Shown here in pieces: positions 1 to 11,666 of a stretch of DNA of 64,000 nucleotides. Under the pieces are notes generated by a model. That model ran no database searches. It was not told the DNA's origin and was given only the letters and a program-made list of their open reading frames with translations. Each line of letters starts with the position of its first letter. Position 1 is the stretch's first letter. Source of the DNA: Silene latifolia (taxonomy: Eukaryota > Streptophyta > Magnoliopsida > Caryophyllales > Caryophyllaceae); assembly GCF_048544455.1 (NCBI RefSeq), contig NC_133538.1:256294491-256358490 (forward strand). Reading direction: 5' to 3'. A program made the translations under genes and the position numbers.

Positions 1-2390
1 TGCATCCCAGACGTCATTGGAAGGTTCCCCTTCTTGGAGTTGGTCATGCTGAACCTATCAAGAATCTTATAAAAATAAGACTCCTGACTAAGTGATAACG
101 TCCGTCGTGATCTATCTTGGTAGATACGGATTTCCAAAATGCGTTGTGCCTCACCCAGATCTTTCATCTGGAAATGGTTCTTCAACCATCCTTTAACCGA
201 AGATAAGAGAGGAATGTCATTCCCAATCAAGAGTATGTCATCGACATACAATATCAAGAATACAATCTTGCTCCCACTCGACTTGATATATAAGCATGGT
301 TCCTCGACCGATCGAGTGAAACCATACTCTTTTATCACCTGGTCGAAATGATGATTCCAACTCCGAGAAGCTTGCTTAAGTCCATAAATGGAACGCTTAA
401 GCTTGCATACTTTCTTAGGATGTTCAGGATTTATGAAACCTTCGGGTTGCACCATGTACAACTCTTCCTCCAAATAACCGTTTAAGAAGGCGATTTTCTC
501 ATCCATTTGCCAAATTTCATAGTCATGAAATGCGGCAATCGCTAAGATTATCTGAATGGAACGTAGCATGACTACAGGTGCAAAAATCTCATCATAATGC
601 AATCCGTGCACTTGAGTGAAACCTTTTGCCACTAGTCGTGCCTTATAGGTATCTGGTTGCGCATCTACAGAATGCTTTATTATGTAAAGCCATTTGCACT
701 GTAGAGGTTTTACCTTATTAGGTAAATCAACAAGATCCCATACGTCATTCTCATACATGGAGTCCATCTCGGATTGCATGGCTTTGAGCCATAGCTTTGA
801 GTCGGAACATGCCATAGCACCTTTATAGGTAGCGGGTTCATTACTCTCTAGGAGCAAAACGTCATTCGCCTCGACCATACCAATGTATCTGTCTGGAGGA
901 TTAGAGACTCTACCCAACCTCCTAGGTTCCTCAGGAATATTAACCGTATCATCAGTTGGAGGAACAACTTCCTCCATCTGTTCCTCGGTTGTTGGTTCTG
1001 GAATCTCCGACAGCTCGAAGGTTCTATTACTTGTCTTGTTCTCGAGAAATTATTTTTCTAAGAACGTCGCACTAGCCGCAACAAAAACTCGATGTTCGGT
1101 AGGCGAATAGAAGTAATGACCAAACGTTCCTTTTGGATAACCTATAAAGTATGTCATGACCGATCGTGGGCCGAGCTTATCCTCGTGTCTCCACTTGACA
1201 TAAGCCTCGCAGCCCCAAACCCGAATAAAAGATAAGTTGGGGACCGTTCCCTTCCACATTTTATATGGAGTCTTGTCGACAGCTTTAGTCGGACTTCAGT
1301 TAAGTATAAGAGCAGCTGACAAAAGAGCAAAACCCCATAATGAATCAGGCACTACCGTGTGACTCATCATGGATCGAACCATATCAAGTAAGGTTCGATT
1401 TCTCCGTTCGGATACACCATTTAATTGAGGTGTTCCAGGTGGAGTTAATCAAAAACGATTCCCATGATCTTTAAGGTGTTGATCAAACTCATTTGAAAGA
1501 TATTCGCCACCCCGATCTGAACGGAGTGCTTTAACCTTTCTACCAAGTTGGTTCTCAACCCTGTTCTGGTCTTCCTTGAATTTCTCAAAGGACTCAGTTT
1601 TATGCTTCATTAAGTAGACATATCCGTATCTACTCAAATCGTCCGTGAAAGTGATAAAATATCTATAGCCATCTCTAGCGGTAATTGACATAGGTCCACA
1701 AACATCAGTATGTATGAGTCCTAATAGGTCACTAGCGCGCATTCCAACACCTTTGAAGGAAATTCGAGTCATTTTGCCAATGAGACATGATTCACACGTG
1801 CCATATGTAGAAAAATCGAATGCGGGAATAGTCCCATTATCGACGAGTTTCTTTCCATGTTTTTCATTTATGTGTCCCATTCGACAATGCCATAGATAGG
1901 TTTGATCTTTGTCACCAACCTTTAATTTCTTATTATTCACGTGTAATACTTCCGTGGTTTGATCTAAGATGTAAATTCTATTCATGGAAACTGGTTTGCC
2001 ATAAATCATTTCATTTAAAGAGAAAATACAGCTATTATCCTTTATTAAAAATGAAAAACCATCCTTAACAAGTACGGAAACTGAAATAATGTTCTTAGAC
2101 AAACTGGGTACATAGTAACAGTTATTTAAAAATAACTCAAAACCACTAGGGAGTTGGATTACATATGTTCCCTTCGAGACTGCAACAACTCTAGCTCCAT
2201 TCCCGACTCGCAGGTCCACATCACCCTTTCCGAGAGGTGTGATATTTCTTAGGCCCTGCAAATGATTACACAGATGTGAACCACAACCAGTATCAAGTAC
2301 CCAAGTTCCAAAACTTGCATGCTTAATCTCAATCATATGAATATAAGATGACATACCAACAGGAACGACGCGGCCTGCTTTTATGTCCTC
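1..2390 (-). pseudogene. pol: copia pol: protease, integrase, reverse transcriptase (partial, broken)
   Basis: Polyprotein that would process Gag, integrate cDNA and copy RNA. Seen in order: aspartic protease with LDTGCGSH (DTG at 2294-2286), the pre-integrase zinc domain (WHCRMGHINEKH), integrase core with HTDVCGPM and SDRGGEY, then RT with LDIG-equivalent region and intact YVDDILL near 180-150. One frame runs from gag through RT but is cut by stops near 1447 (TGA), 1295 (TGA) and 1048 (TAA). The stretch after the 1447 stop still reads as integrase (PPGTPQLNGVSERRNR), so these are point lesions rather than boundaries. RNase H is off the left edge. The lineage within copia is not resolved. 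Confidence 0.9.
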
Positions 2391-3253
2391 ACGGTACACG
2401 GGACAGTTCCTCCTCCAATGTCCAGTCTTGTGACAATGGTGGCACTCAATGTCACCGCCCTTGCTCTTTGCCTTGCCCTGTGAGCCACTAGTCTCACCAG
2501 GCCCACTCTTACCGTTTCCTGGCTTCTTAAACTTTGGCTTACCTACAGTTAGGTCGCCTGGAGGTTTGCCCTTACCTTTACTCTTGTTGGAAATGGTGAG
2601 AACATCCTGCTTCATGCTCCCACTCAATTTCATATCCTTCTTGGTCTGTACGAGAAGTGAGTGTAGCTCATGAGGACTTTTCTTTAAGTCATTCATGTAG
2701 TAGTTCGCCCTGAAAAGGGCAAAACCATCATGAAGAGAATGAAGCATTCGGTCAATGACTATGCTCTCACTAATTTTCCAATCAAGTGCCTCCAATTTCT
2801 CGACATTCTCAATCATGTTAAGAACGTGTGGGCTAACCGGTTGGCCCTTTTGGAGTTTTGCATTAAAGAAGCGACAGGTATGCTCATAATTAACGATTCT
2901 CGGTGCTTTTGAGAACTCGTTAGTGAGCGTGGTGAAAATCTTGTTTGCACCTTGGGCAATTAAGCGTCTCTACAAATTGGTTTCCATTGCAAAGATGAGT
3001 GAGTACGTTCTTTATCGCACCCGCTTCCATGACGAAATCACTATAAGCAAGTGACTCGTTAGCTCCCGCATTGGGGCCTGGGTTTACCGGTATTGGCTCA
3101 GTTAAGTACTTGAGCTTACCGTCAGCAATGGCAGCATTCCGTAGTGCTGCCTCCCAGTCGTGTGAACTGATTCATGTTGTCCATAAAAACTTTAAGCCAG
3201 GACTCGCGTCCAAGTGTGGCACTTGGCATTGGGATTTCGTTATTTCCAGCCAT
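2391..3253 (-). pseudogene. gag: copia gag (broken)
   Basis: Nucleocapsid-type protein. The best start is the ATG at 3253, beginning MAGNNEIPMPSATLG, typical of a copia Gag N terminus. The reading frame is lost between about 3150 and 2820, then resumes with a UBN2-like Gag core (MNDLKKSPHELHSLL) and a CCHC zinc knuckle at 2444-2403 (CX2CX4HX4C: CHHCHKTGHWRRNC), which binds RNA in the family. Gag flows into protease in the same frame, as is normal for copia. Frameshift and stops make it a pseudogene. Confidence 0.8.
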
Positions 3254-5270
3254 TTGTTGAAACAGTATTATCAAAATAAGTGAATTCTACACTGCGAAAA
3301 GAAGAATAAAAATAATAAGCATATGCATCGTTATGATTTTAAGTCTTAATGCAAAACTGTTATAAGCGAAGACTCATGCATTTATACAATTGACCTCCCT
3401 CAAGAATTATATAAATGATCCCAAGACTTAATTATCTGTAAATTGATAAGCCAACCTTTTGGCTAATTCTACTGTTAGAATTCTTGGTCGATAAATTTCT
3501 GTAAATTCTATCTTTAGTCCATAATAATCACGAGAAACTCTTCGGACTATAATGTTGAGATAAACTAAGTCAACACAAACTACTTACCCAACGTAGAAGG
3601 GGTCATATTATGCCTACCGACGAAGAAGGGATTCATAGTTGTTTGCCCTTATAAAGACTAATCTCAATTTCCGTTTTAGAGGAAGATCCCATCAACTTTA
3701 TTTTAATTCATTTTAAGTGAAATAATATCTAGAATGCGTGAATGAATAAACTAAGGTGATGGCTTAAACTGAGTGACATCTGTATGTCTATGAAAACTAA
3801 CATACAATCTATATGAGTCAATTTTCATGCATTTTAGTAGGTGGTTTGGTTTTAGGCGGAAAATGATGCACTAACTAGCATGTGAATCAAAAGCAATAAG
3901 AACGGTAAAACGTAAAACAAAATAAAGTCCTAGTGTGGCCTATCTATCAAAATGAACATTAAATACATTTTTGGAATCCATCCTTGGACCCGAGAAGCTT
4001 GTCTTGATGTTCTATCTTGATCCATGTAGCGGGGGTGAGCTCCAATCTCCATCTTTAGTCTTCTCAAAAATTACAATTTAAAATTACATAATAAACCTAT
4101 TTACATTCTAATTTCAAAACCGTAATAAATAAAGAAAACCAAACGGAGATACGAGATCTTAAATTACATTAAAAATTATGTTTCCATCATTACGAAAACA
4201 TATTTTAACTAAGGCCACACTAGGTATTAAAAATTACAACCGATTGCAAAAATACGTAAATAAATCCATTCAACGATTCATTCAACTAAAAAAAATGCAT
4301 CAACTAAAAAAAATTAAACATGCAAGACATAATTCTTTAATTATGTAGATTAATTTTATCCAAACCACCTATTTAAATGATCAAATTAAGTGACAATTCC
4401 TCAATTACTCAAATTAATTTTAATCTTAATTCACATTAAACTTGTAATATGAATTTAATCCAACATTATTTTAAACTTCTTTAAAATAATTAGGTATCTC
4501 AAATTGTGAACTTCTTCACAACAATTAATCATACATTGCAAAAGTAATGTATAATTAATATTGGCCAAAACAAACAATTTTTTTTTTATATTGGTCTCGG
4601 CATTTTGCAAAAAAATTAAAAAAACAGCCTTTTTTTTTATATTTGCTCACGGTTTTAGCCAAAACAACAAAAAAACATTTTTTTTTCTTTTTGGCTCGGC
4701 AAACCCTAAAAAAAACAGAAAATCCTTTTTTTTTTCTTTCCTTTCGGCTGGAACAAAAAAAACAACAGCAGCCCATTTTTTTTTACGGCATTCATGAACA
4801 AAAAAAACAGAAACCTATTTTTTTTTCTTAATGCATTCGGCTGAAAAAAATGAAAACAGCCCTAAAATTTTTCAATTCGGCATTATGCCCTAAAACAAAA
4901 AAAACTTAAGATGAACAAAATCGTTTATAGTTGCTATTAGAACAAGATTAGTATATGCCAAAGACTATATAGCAAAAACAAATTTTATATCATCAACATG
5001 ACGATTCCATTTACATTTTAACTTAATCTTCATTAAATCAAACATCTACCAATTCTTCATATAATTATTTTATCTGATTAAAACAACAATATGAAAAATA
5101 AAAATGGAAATATAGCATCGAAAATAAGAACAAAAACCGGCTGAAAGGAAAAATACTCCTCGGCAAAAAAATTTTCCAGCCGTTTTTTTTTTTTTTTTTT
5201 TTTTTTTCCGATTCAACAAACTTTGTTTAAATTCAAATTATGAAAATCATCAAAATAAAATTCGTGGCCT
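3254..5270 (-). other. copia untranslated leader between primer site and gag, with homopolymer tracts
   Basis: About 2 kb without a credible coding frame. It is AT-rich; 4560-4920 is a run of alternating T(8-10) and A(6-8) tracts separated by short GGC/CGGC-containing words, and 5184-5208 is a single T tract. Possible reading frames there translate only homopolymer (poly-F/K) and are not genes. A 12-bp inverted pair CCTAGTGTGGCC / GGCCACACTAGG lies at 3929-3940 and 4213-4224 without an obvious target duplication. Confidence 0.6.
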
Positions 5271-5284
5271 TGGCTCTGATACCA
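5271..5284 (-). promoter_or_regulatory. copia primer binding site (initiator Met tRNA type)
   Basis: The minus strand reads TGGTATCAGAGCCA two bases inside the LTR. This is the standard plant retroelement site complementary to the 3' end of initiator tRNA-Met, and it fixes the LTR edge and the element's orientation. Confidence 0.93.
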
Positions 5285-5286
5285 CT

Positions 5287-6360
5287 TGTGGGAATTATCT
5301 ATATGCTTCCCTTTAATTATAAGGATTATAATGAATTTATAAAGATGATTACTAGTCATAAAAGAAAATTCCATAAAAAAAAGAGAGAATATGAAACCAA
5401 CCTTCGGTCCTAGCAAAATCGGCCTAAGAACAATATCGCAATGATATTCACCTATCAGTTGCACCCAAGATGATATGAGATATGCCCTTTGCTTCTTGCT
5501 AGAATTGATCCCCAATTTTCTGTAAATTATTTAGGGTTTTTGTGTTTTTCTTTGATGAGAGGAGGCTAGGTTAGAATTAGGGTAGAGAAAAATGATCTCC
5601 CTTCTACTCTTATTGAAACCGAAAAAGAGAGAGGTCAAGGGGATATATATTCTCCCTAATTTCGGCCCATATAACCGAAAATAAGAGAGATTATTTTCTC
5701 TTTTTTTTTCGGTTTTTCTACTTGCCAAAAATAAGGAGATTAAATCTTCTTATTTTGGTAGTATACAAAATGCATAAAATGTATTATTTATAAATTGTCA
5801 TTTATATCAGTCCGTGTTAATAAGTCTACACACAACAGCGTGCAGTGGATTTATTAATGCCGCTCTGTGACAATATCGTATAATATATACTTTAACTTAC
5901 TAATTAAATATAACCGATTACATTTAATTACGAATTAACATATTAATTCGTCCAAGCTAACATTATATACATTAATTAAATATAACTTATTATATTCAAT
6001 TTACGAATTGACAGTTAATTCGTCTCAGCTAATATTATTTAATCGGCATTAAATAATCGTCTCATCAACACGTCGACTAACTGTTTAGTCAATTATATGA
6101 ACTAACCTTTTAGTCATATAAGGCATCAATGTGATTACATTTCCATAATCACATCTCTCAAACACATCCTTTAGGTGTGACTTTTAGGGACCAGTTGATC
6201 ACCGCCATCTGTATGATAATAACGTCAAACTTTCTAGCAAGCCAACCGTTATTAGTTAATCGTTAATCAACTGATAAAATACGAAGTATACCCTTGTAAA
6301 CCTGAATAAGAGATTTATAAATGTTATCACACTAATTTGTGGAGGACACAAGCTCCAGCA
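5287..6360 (-). repeat. copia 5' LTR
   Basis: On the plus strand it begins TGTGGGAATTATC and ends CAAGCTCCAGCA (TG...CA). It aligns along most of its length with the solo LTR at 40464-41439, including a shared block GACCAGTTGATCACCGCCATCTG and the same terminal sequence. Length 1,074 bp. The primer binding site immediately to its left confirms it is the 5' LTR of the minus-strand element. Confidence 0.92.
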
Positions 6361-6437
6361 ACTAATTATACCAAAGACAACATAAAAAGATGCAAAAACT
6401 CTTCGCGATCACCTCCTACCCCCTTAAAGAAACAAGG

Positions 6438-8823
6438 TTACGCCCCCGTAACCATACATACCTGATAAAAGAGGAATGGATAGCGCTCTCTCATGGCCTC
6501 CTCTGCCTCCCACGTAGCGTTCTCAACCTCATGATTAGACCAAAGAATCCTAAGCAAGACCATCTCACCATGTCTAGTCTTCCTAACCTTCCGGACAAGA
6601 ATCTGTTTAGGCACCTCAAGATAAGACAAGGACTCATCTAACTCTATGTTCTCCACCTCTAACACATGTGACGGATCACTCACATACTTCCGTAGTTGAG
6701 AAACATGAAACACATTATGTACCCTATCCAAAGCAGATGGTAAAGCCAAACGATAAGCAACCTCTCCAATCCGGTCTAAGATCTCATATGGTCCTATGAA
6801 CTTCTGACTCAGCTTGCCTTTCTTACCAAATCTCATGACCCCACGCATAGGAGACACTTTCAGAAGAACCTTGTCCCCAACCTGAAACTCTATATCCCGG
6901 CGATGTAGATCTGCATAACTCTTTTGTCTATCCCGAGCCACTTTCATCCTCTCCCTGATCAGCTTAATCTGCTCAACCATCTCATGTACCATCTCTGGTC
7001 CTAAAACCACTGCATCAGCACTGTCGTCCCAACAAATTGGACTCCTACATTTCCTCCCATATAAAGCCTCAAATGACGCTATGCCCATACTGGTGTGATA
7101 GCTGTTGTTGTAAGAAAACTCAATCAAATCTAACCTCTGTTCCCAGCTACCACCAAAATCCATCACACAAGCTCATAACATATCCTCAAGAGTCTTAATT
7201 GTCCTCTCAGTCTGACCATCTGTCGTAGGATGAAATGTTGTACTCATCTTCAATGTCGTTCCCAAAGACTCCTGCAACTCTTTCCAAAACCTTGAGATAA
7301 ACCTCGAATCTCTGTCAGATACTATGTCTTTAGGCGCCCCATGTAATCTCAGCACATTCTTCCGATAAGCCGTAGCCAATTGTGCCTTAGTCCATGTATC
7401 TTTCATTGGCACAAAATGAGCTGACTTGGTCAGTCGATCCACTATAACCCATATCATGTTGTTACCTAGCTGACTCTTTGGTAAACACATGATAAAATCC
7501 ATAGAAATGGACTCCCACTTCCACTCATGTACCTCTAAAGACTGAATCTTACCTTGTGGTCGTCGCTGCTCCCCTTTAACTCTCTGACATGTCAAACAAC
7601 GGGCCACGAACTCAGCTGTTTCTTTCTTCATCTCAGGCCACCATAAAGTCTTCTTTAAATCCTTGTATAACTTGTCACCACCTGGATATACCGAATATGG
7701 TGTATAATGTGCCTCTGTCATGATTATCTTTTTCAGCTCCTCATCATTAGGGACACACCACCTCCCATCAAACCTCAAACTACCATCTGTATGAATAGAG
7801 AATCGAGACACTGTCCCTTTCTCTACTCCAGCTCTCCACTCCACCATCTTGGGATCCAACTCCTGTTTACCGCGAATATCATCATAAAGATCAGGCTGCA
7901 CCGTCAAATCTCCCATGGCATCCCCTTTCTGGATCATATGTATCCCAAACCTCCCAACCTCATCTCTCAATCTCATCAACGATATAGCTGTGCACAAAGA
8001 ATGTACACTCTTCCTGCTCAAAGCATCTGCAATTACATTGGCCTTCCCTTCATGGTAGATAATATCCATATCATAATCACCAATCAGCTCCATCCACCTC
8101 CTCTATCTCATGTTCAACTCCTTTTGAGTGAAGATGTACTTGAGACTCTTGTGATCCGAAAATACCTTAAAGGTCGCCCCATATAGGTAATGTCTTCAAA
8201 TCTTGAGAGCAAACACAACTGCACCCAACTCCAGATCGCGTGTAGGATAATTCTCCTCATAAGGCTTCAATTGCCTAGAAGCATAGGCAATCACTTTACC
8301 ATTTTGCATCAACACACATCCCAAACCATTCTTTGAAGCATATGTATACACTTCAAAGTTCTCACTCCCTTCAGGCAATGCTAAGATTGGAGATGTGGTC
8401 AAACACTCCTTTAATGTTTGGAACGCCGTTTCACAACTCTCATCCCAACGAAACCTGTTCTCTTTCCTCATCAAAGCTGTCATAGGTCTAGCAATCTTGG
8501 AGAAATCTTTCATGAACCGTCGATAATATCCAGCTAAACCCAAGAAACTCCTTATCTCAGCTACATTCTTTGGTGCTTCCCACTTGGTAACTGCCTCAAT
8601 CTTTGCAGGATCCACAACTACACCTTCCTTGGAAATCACATGCCCCAGAAAGGCAACTTTCTCCAACCAGAACTCACACTTGGACAACTTGGCATAAAAC
8701 TCATGGTCTCTCAAGGTCTGCAACACAATCCTGAGATGCTCCTCATGCTCCTCCTTAGTCATGGAAAAGACTAAGATGTCATCTATGAAAACCACCACAA
8801 ACTTGTCCAAAAACTGACTGAAG
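6438..8823 (-). pseudogene. pol: chromovirus pol 3' part: RT (second half), RNase H, integrase, chromodomain
   Basis: Reads downward from 8823. RT active-site box FIDD at 8789-8778 is intact; the thumb and connection and the RNase H region follow. Integrase has a zinc-finger region in which one histidine is replaced by tyrosine (SVYPGG, 7688-7686), with the two cysteines kept (CLTC), and the catalytic D, D, E signatures (SMDFI, SDRDSRF, DGQTERT) are all visible. The C terminus (LRILWSNHEVENATWE) resembles the chromodomain of chromoviruses, which targets integration to heterochromatin. Stops lie near 8196, 8105 and 7171; the frame otherwise continues, so it is a decayed but nearly complete region. 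Confidence 0.9.
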
Positions 8824-8828
8824 ACTCT
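8824..8828. repeat. Target site duplication ACTCT, left copy
   Basis: ACTCT immediately precedes the TG of the Tat/Ogre 5' LTR and is repeated at 47572-47576 straight after the 3' LTR. The duplicated bases are part of the interrupted chromovirus RT codons, so the insertion point is proven by the reading frame as well. Confidence 0.95.
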
Positions 8829-11320
8829 TGTAAATACCCAGTATCTGCCGAGACTCCAACAAACATCCGATGATTATCGGTCTACAACATGTTTTGGAAT
8901 CGCGGCATTTGATCGACAGTTTGTGTACAACTTTACGTTGGAAAACTTAAAACAATTTTGAAAATAAAACATTTCCAAACTTTTCAAAAGTACCTGGAGT
9001 ATTTAATGCACGACGACGGGGTCGCAATGACACTAACTAGAGTCAAAACCGACACCGGACCAAAAACCGACTCAAAAATTCAAATCCCGACTCCAACAAC
9101 GAGTCAAACCGAGTCAACCACAAAAAACTAACCATTTCAAACCTTCTATACTAAGATTTCCCGGATTCATGAATGGTCAAGTACCAAACACGTGACTACA
9201 AATCCTAGGATAGAACAAATCATGATTGCATTTGTGTGAAAGTGACAGGACAACTCGAAGACCCGCGAGGTGGCTCGCTCCTCTTTAGGCACCTCAGGTG
9301 GCCACATCGCTCAAAACTCACACAACCACTCATTTTCCTATAAATACCCCTCAAATGCCCCCATTTGAGAACTTACGCGAGTGTCCTCCCCCTCTTTTCT
9401 CCCTTAAAATTCTCGACTCGACTTCTTAAGTCACAATCCGACGCGTATTTACGACCTACCGATCGTAAATACAAGCCTTACACATTGTTTGGTACCTTCA
9501 TCGTGCATTAAATCACTTGACCGACCATTTCGACCACTACACCATCACTAATCTTAATAAAACACTCTTTTTACTTACCAAAACGGTTTTAAACCGAGTC
9601 TTTTCCGACCAAACGAGTTGTTACACTTACGTCGGTTTCTCGCCATAACCAAACATGTAAGTATGAGGGTGTAAAAATCCTTCTTTTATCATGTCTTTGC
9701 TTGTTTTATGACCATAACATGGTAAAACATGCATAACACGATCCAAAACATAGGATAGACGAGCCAAGCGAGTTTTGGCACGAGGCGAAAGACCCTTGTT
9801 CGCACGCAGCAGGCTCGTGCCTCAATGGGGTGCCCAGGTCAGAACTCAACCATGCTTGTTCTCGTCCTTCCTCATTAATCTATTTTCATATTTGTAATCG
9901 ATTTTTACCATTTCGAATGTTTTCAAACCCTTTTATTTATTTTTACAAATTTTAACCACAAAACATTTTTCACCCTTGGTTCTTAATACTATGACGGTTT
10001 AATCCGTGTTCCGGTGATAATATTTGGTTAATAATATTTAAAAGGTATTTTAAAGCCTTTTATTTCACTTCTTTACATTTTGAGAGGTATTTTAAAATCT
10101 TTTATCATTTCTTTACATTTCCAAAATAAACATATTAGTCACCAACACAAAGTCATCATTGGTTCCACATACCATGCCGGATTTTAACCCGGGTATAATG
10201 ATGAGTATCGACTAATTATATTCAAATGAACTTAAAACAATTAGTTCATGATCATTCTCAAAACTATCCATGTCAAGTCGAACCCGACACCGAATATCAT
10301 CAAAATAATGATGATTATTCGAGTCTCGTTCCTCAAATCAACAAATACGGTCTAAACGACCCTTTCAAACCAAAACGGGTTTAAATACCCACTTTTCAAC
10401 ACGTTTCATAAACGTTTTTCAAATGTTCAGAGCACGACATATAACCGTTGACTGACCCACACCTAAACATGCCTTTTCTTTCTTATTTTCAAAACTAGGG
10501 GAGACCCCCTTGCACCGCCAATAGGCTCGCGCCTCATGTGGCCGCCTGGTGCAGGGTCTGTTCTCTTTCCAGCATTAGTCTAGGACGATCCCGACTCCGG
10601 CCAACCCGGATATAGGACGGATCAGATGACTATTTGCTCATTCAAAAATCATATTTGCAAAATGCCTTACTAAGACAAATGGATCGCGTTATGCACCATA
10701 AACCTAATACGGTAAATGGATGTTTAATTTCCGTCTTGCATGTAAATCAACCATAAATCCAACTCGACATCTTATACTTGATACTTGGATTAAATCAACC
10801 GACTTAGAAAGCTCTCACATGTTAGGTTTAAATTATTGGATGCTCTTTCATGCATTTAAATCGTTTTATCAACTTTTGCATTCAACCAACCATGATCGAT
10901 CAGTAGAGGCCGCTACCGCTTGCGGGATTGGGTGTCTGATTAAAGGGCTTCCCAATACGTACCTTCACCTCTTACTCAGAAACTTTGGATAGTGGACGAC
11001 CTTATCCGAGGCGTACGAGAGTCATTCTAGAGATAGGATGCTAAAGAGGGACGATTCCTTATCTTTAGTACCTATGTCAAACCCTGCTTTGTGCTTTGTT
11101 TTACCGAGGTATAAAGTGGATTCGAATAGGTTCCAAGCATCCCACAAATGCTTGGTGGCGACTCCGAACATCTCTAATCGTTTTGAGACCCTTACCCAGA
11201 CGAAACCGACCGATCTAAAACGATCCGGTCGAAAGCATTTTTACGCCGCCGAGCGTGGCTTTCAAAAGACCGCTGCACGTCCGCAGATAGACCGGGCTTG
11301 TAGGTGGGCCGATGTCCACA
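8829..11320 (+). repeat. Tat/Ogre 5' LTR
   Basis: Starts TGTAAATACCC, ends GATGTCCACA, followed directly by the primer binding site. It aligns end to end with 45080-47571 at the same length, clearly above 90 percent by eye (not computed). It contains three copies of a GC-rich hairpin-forming motif (near 9277, 9800 and 10502). No coding frame in it is credible; the frames present recur in the other LTR only because the two are copies. Confidence 0.95.
10502..10559 (+). repeat. GC-rich hairpin motif in the Tat/Ogre LTR
   Basis: AGACCC + TGCACC (10502-10507, 10511-10516) pair with GGTGCA + GGGTCT (10548-10559), and an inner AGGC-TCGC-GCCT hairpin sits at 10523-10534. The core GGCTCGCGCCTCA recurs, with varying arms, near 9277 and 9800 in this LTR, near 45517, 46050 and 46765 in the 3' LTR, and upstream of both antisense genes (37981-38030 and 43741-43790). 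Confidence 0.7.
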
Positions 11321-11323
11321 GAT

Positions 11324-11342
11324 TGGCGACTCCGCTGGGGAT
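11324..11342 (+). promoter_or_regulatory. Tat/Ogre primer binding site
   Basis: TGGCGACTCCGCTGGGGAT begins three bases after the 5' LTR. This word is the usual primer site of Ogre/Tat elements; I recall it as complementary to a tRNA-Arg, but the tRNA identity was not checked. Confidence 0.8.
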
Positions 11343-11661
11343 AACTAGGACACTTACGTCTTTGTGATCCCTAGATGGTGAGACTCGATTGAGGTCTTGG
11401 TTGGAATGCATTAATTGATATTACGGTCACGGTCGGTTTCCTTGTCCGGACCCACAACCTAACCCTCTTCGACCAATTGGCTCGTCTCGTCGGCGTGAGT
11501 TTTCTCATCCCCGCGTTACGAATCCTGATTGAGTCAAGCATACCATTGACGTTACACATTTCTGTTTCGTCAAAGAGCTTTCATCACTTTCGAGCACGAG
11601 GCTAGGGCACCCTCCTTACACATTTTGTTTGGATTGGTATCCCTCTCGCAAATCAGGGTTT
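11343..11661 (+). other. Tat/Ogre leader, first part
   Basis: Non-coding leader after the primer site, split by the Athila-type insertion; it resumes at 22792. No credible reading frame. Confidence 0.6.
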
Positions 11662-11666
11662 GATTG
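11662..11666. repeat. Target site duplication GATTG, left copy
   Basis: GATTG flanks the Athila-type element on the left and is repeated at 22787-22791 on the right. Confidence 0.92.

Larger units (their letters stand above)
1..6360 (-). mobile_element. Ty1/copia LTR retrotransposon, 5' two-thirds, inserted in the chromovirus
   Basis: Reading on the minus strand, the order is 5' LTR (6360-5287), Met-tRNA-type primer binding site, long leader, gag with a zinc knuckle, protease, integrase, then reverse transcriptase running off the left edge. Integrase before RT is the copia order. The RNase H end and 3' LTR lie outside the window. The element interrupts the 3' non-coding end of the minus-strand chromovirus at 6361; the flanking 5 bp (6361-6365) should be one copy of its target duplication, but the partner cannot be seen. 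Stops and a gag frameshift show a non-functional copy. Confidence 0.9.
6361..8828 (-). mobile_element. Chromovirus (Ty3/gypsy, Tekay/Del-like), 3' coding portion
   Basis: The 3' half of the element whose 5' half resumes at 47577. The reading frame is interrupted inside RT: the left side ends in codons for [10 protein letters not shown] and the right side supplies FMDLMN and its upstream RT, with ACTCT duplicated at 8824-8828 and 47572-47576. The 3' non-coding region (6361-6437) is cut by the copia insertion; the 3' LTR is therefore off the left edge. The Met-type primer site and a chromodomain-like C terminus suggest the Tekay/Del lineage, which is inferred by eye. Confidence 0.88.

Noticed and set aside
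3929-4224. Possible MITE bounded by CCTAGTGTGGCC inverted repeats
   Set aside because: No target duplication and no further complementarity inside the ends; kept only as an inverted pair.
4555-4831. Overlapping frames rich in F and K
   Set aside because: They come from homopolymer T and A tracts in the copia leader.
10720-11367. Frames in the Tat/Ogre LTR and their copies near 47403-47615
   Set aside because: They lie in LTR sequence, recur only because the LTRs are copies, and have no recognisable domain.
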